Shown here one piece after another: positions 63,989-64,000 of a DNA stretch of 64,000 nucleotides (its first letter is position 1; each line of letters begins with the position of its first letter). Location of the stretch: positions 104,086 to 168,085 of the forward strand of contig CAZCOG010000007.1 of assembly GCA_964500445.1 (NCBI GenBank). Reading direction: 5' to 3'. Position numbers and translations under genes: made by a program. Source of the stretch: Persicitalea sp964500445. GTDB lineage: Bacteria > Bacteroidota > Bacteroidia > Cytophagales > Spirosomataceae. The notes below the pieces were generated by a model that was given only the letters and a program-made list of their open reading frames with translations, did not search any database and was not told where the DNA came from.

Positions 63989-64000
63989 ATGGATAATATG
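63989..64000 (+). other. Possible start of a further plus-strand gene, cut by the right edge
   Basis: ATG at 63989 (and another at 63998) follows an AT-rich stretch ending CTAAATAAT, similar in feel to the leaders of the SusD genes. Only four codons are in the window, so no product can be named. Confidence 0.25.

Overview
The window is chromosomal DNA from a member of the Bacteroidota, most likely a Cytophagales/Spirosomaceae-type bacterium (Dyadobacter-, Persicitalea- or Spirosoma-like). This rests on three SusC/SusD outer-membrane pairs, FecI/FecR-type regulation, Cys-type sulfatases, heparinase II/III-fold lyases, and typical Bacteroidota families (DUF5723, DUF4198, DUF1080, DUF2264). I see no rRNA, tRNA, CRISPR array, phage genes or transposase.

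Layout. (1) 1-2622, minus: a TolC-type channel followed by an HlyD-type adaptor cut by the left edge. (2) 2818-11165: a lipoprotein (alpha/alpha)6-barrel glycosidase and housekeeping genes: EEP-family nuclease/phosphatase, class A penicillin-binding protein, lipoprotein MsrB, RhlE-type helicase. (3) 11277-16055, minus: a tight three-gene unit of a circularly permuted ATP-grasp protein and two sulfatases. (4) 16212-24882: a DUF5723 protein, then a minus-strand run fbp - DUF2264 - MFS transporter - sulfatase, then DUF4198 and DUF1080 genes. (5) 25087-41305, plus: polysaccharide utilization locus A, with an ECF sigma factor, an 81-residue truncated FecR-like protein, two near-duplicate SusC/SusD pairs and two tandem heparinase II/III-type lyases. 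(6) 41447-50692, plus: locus B, with an ECF sigma factor, full FecR, SusC with an STN signalling domain, SusD, a sulfatase and a small outer-membrane barrel protein. (7) 50817-51477: a PIN-domain toxin-antitoxin-like pair. (8) 51486-60400, minus: a seven-gene unit of HlyD adaptor, TolC channel, ABC ATPase, two MacB/FtsX-type permeases, a sigma-54 response regulator and its histidine kinase. (9) 60566-63898: an exported RidA-like protein, a stand-alone CinA domain and a dipeptidyl peptidase IV.

How it fits together. Four sulfatases, two heparinase-type lyases, DUF2264 and DUF1080 proteins and three SusCD importers point to use of a sulfated, uronate-containing polysaccharide such as a glycosaminoglycan-like polymer; the substrate is inferred. 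Locus B has the complete trans-envelope signalling set (STN-SusC, FecR with membrane segment, ECF sigma). Locus A lacks the STN domain and has only the N-terminal piece of FecR, so it must be controlled differently. This paired reduction is the most interesting signal in the window. Others are the ATP-grasp/sulfatase unit, the fbp/DUF2264 coupling, the efflux operon carrying its own sigma-54 two-component system with a GAFTDA variant, and several conserved intergenic elements.
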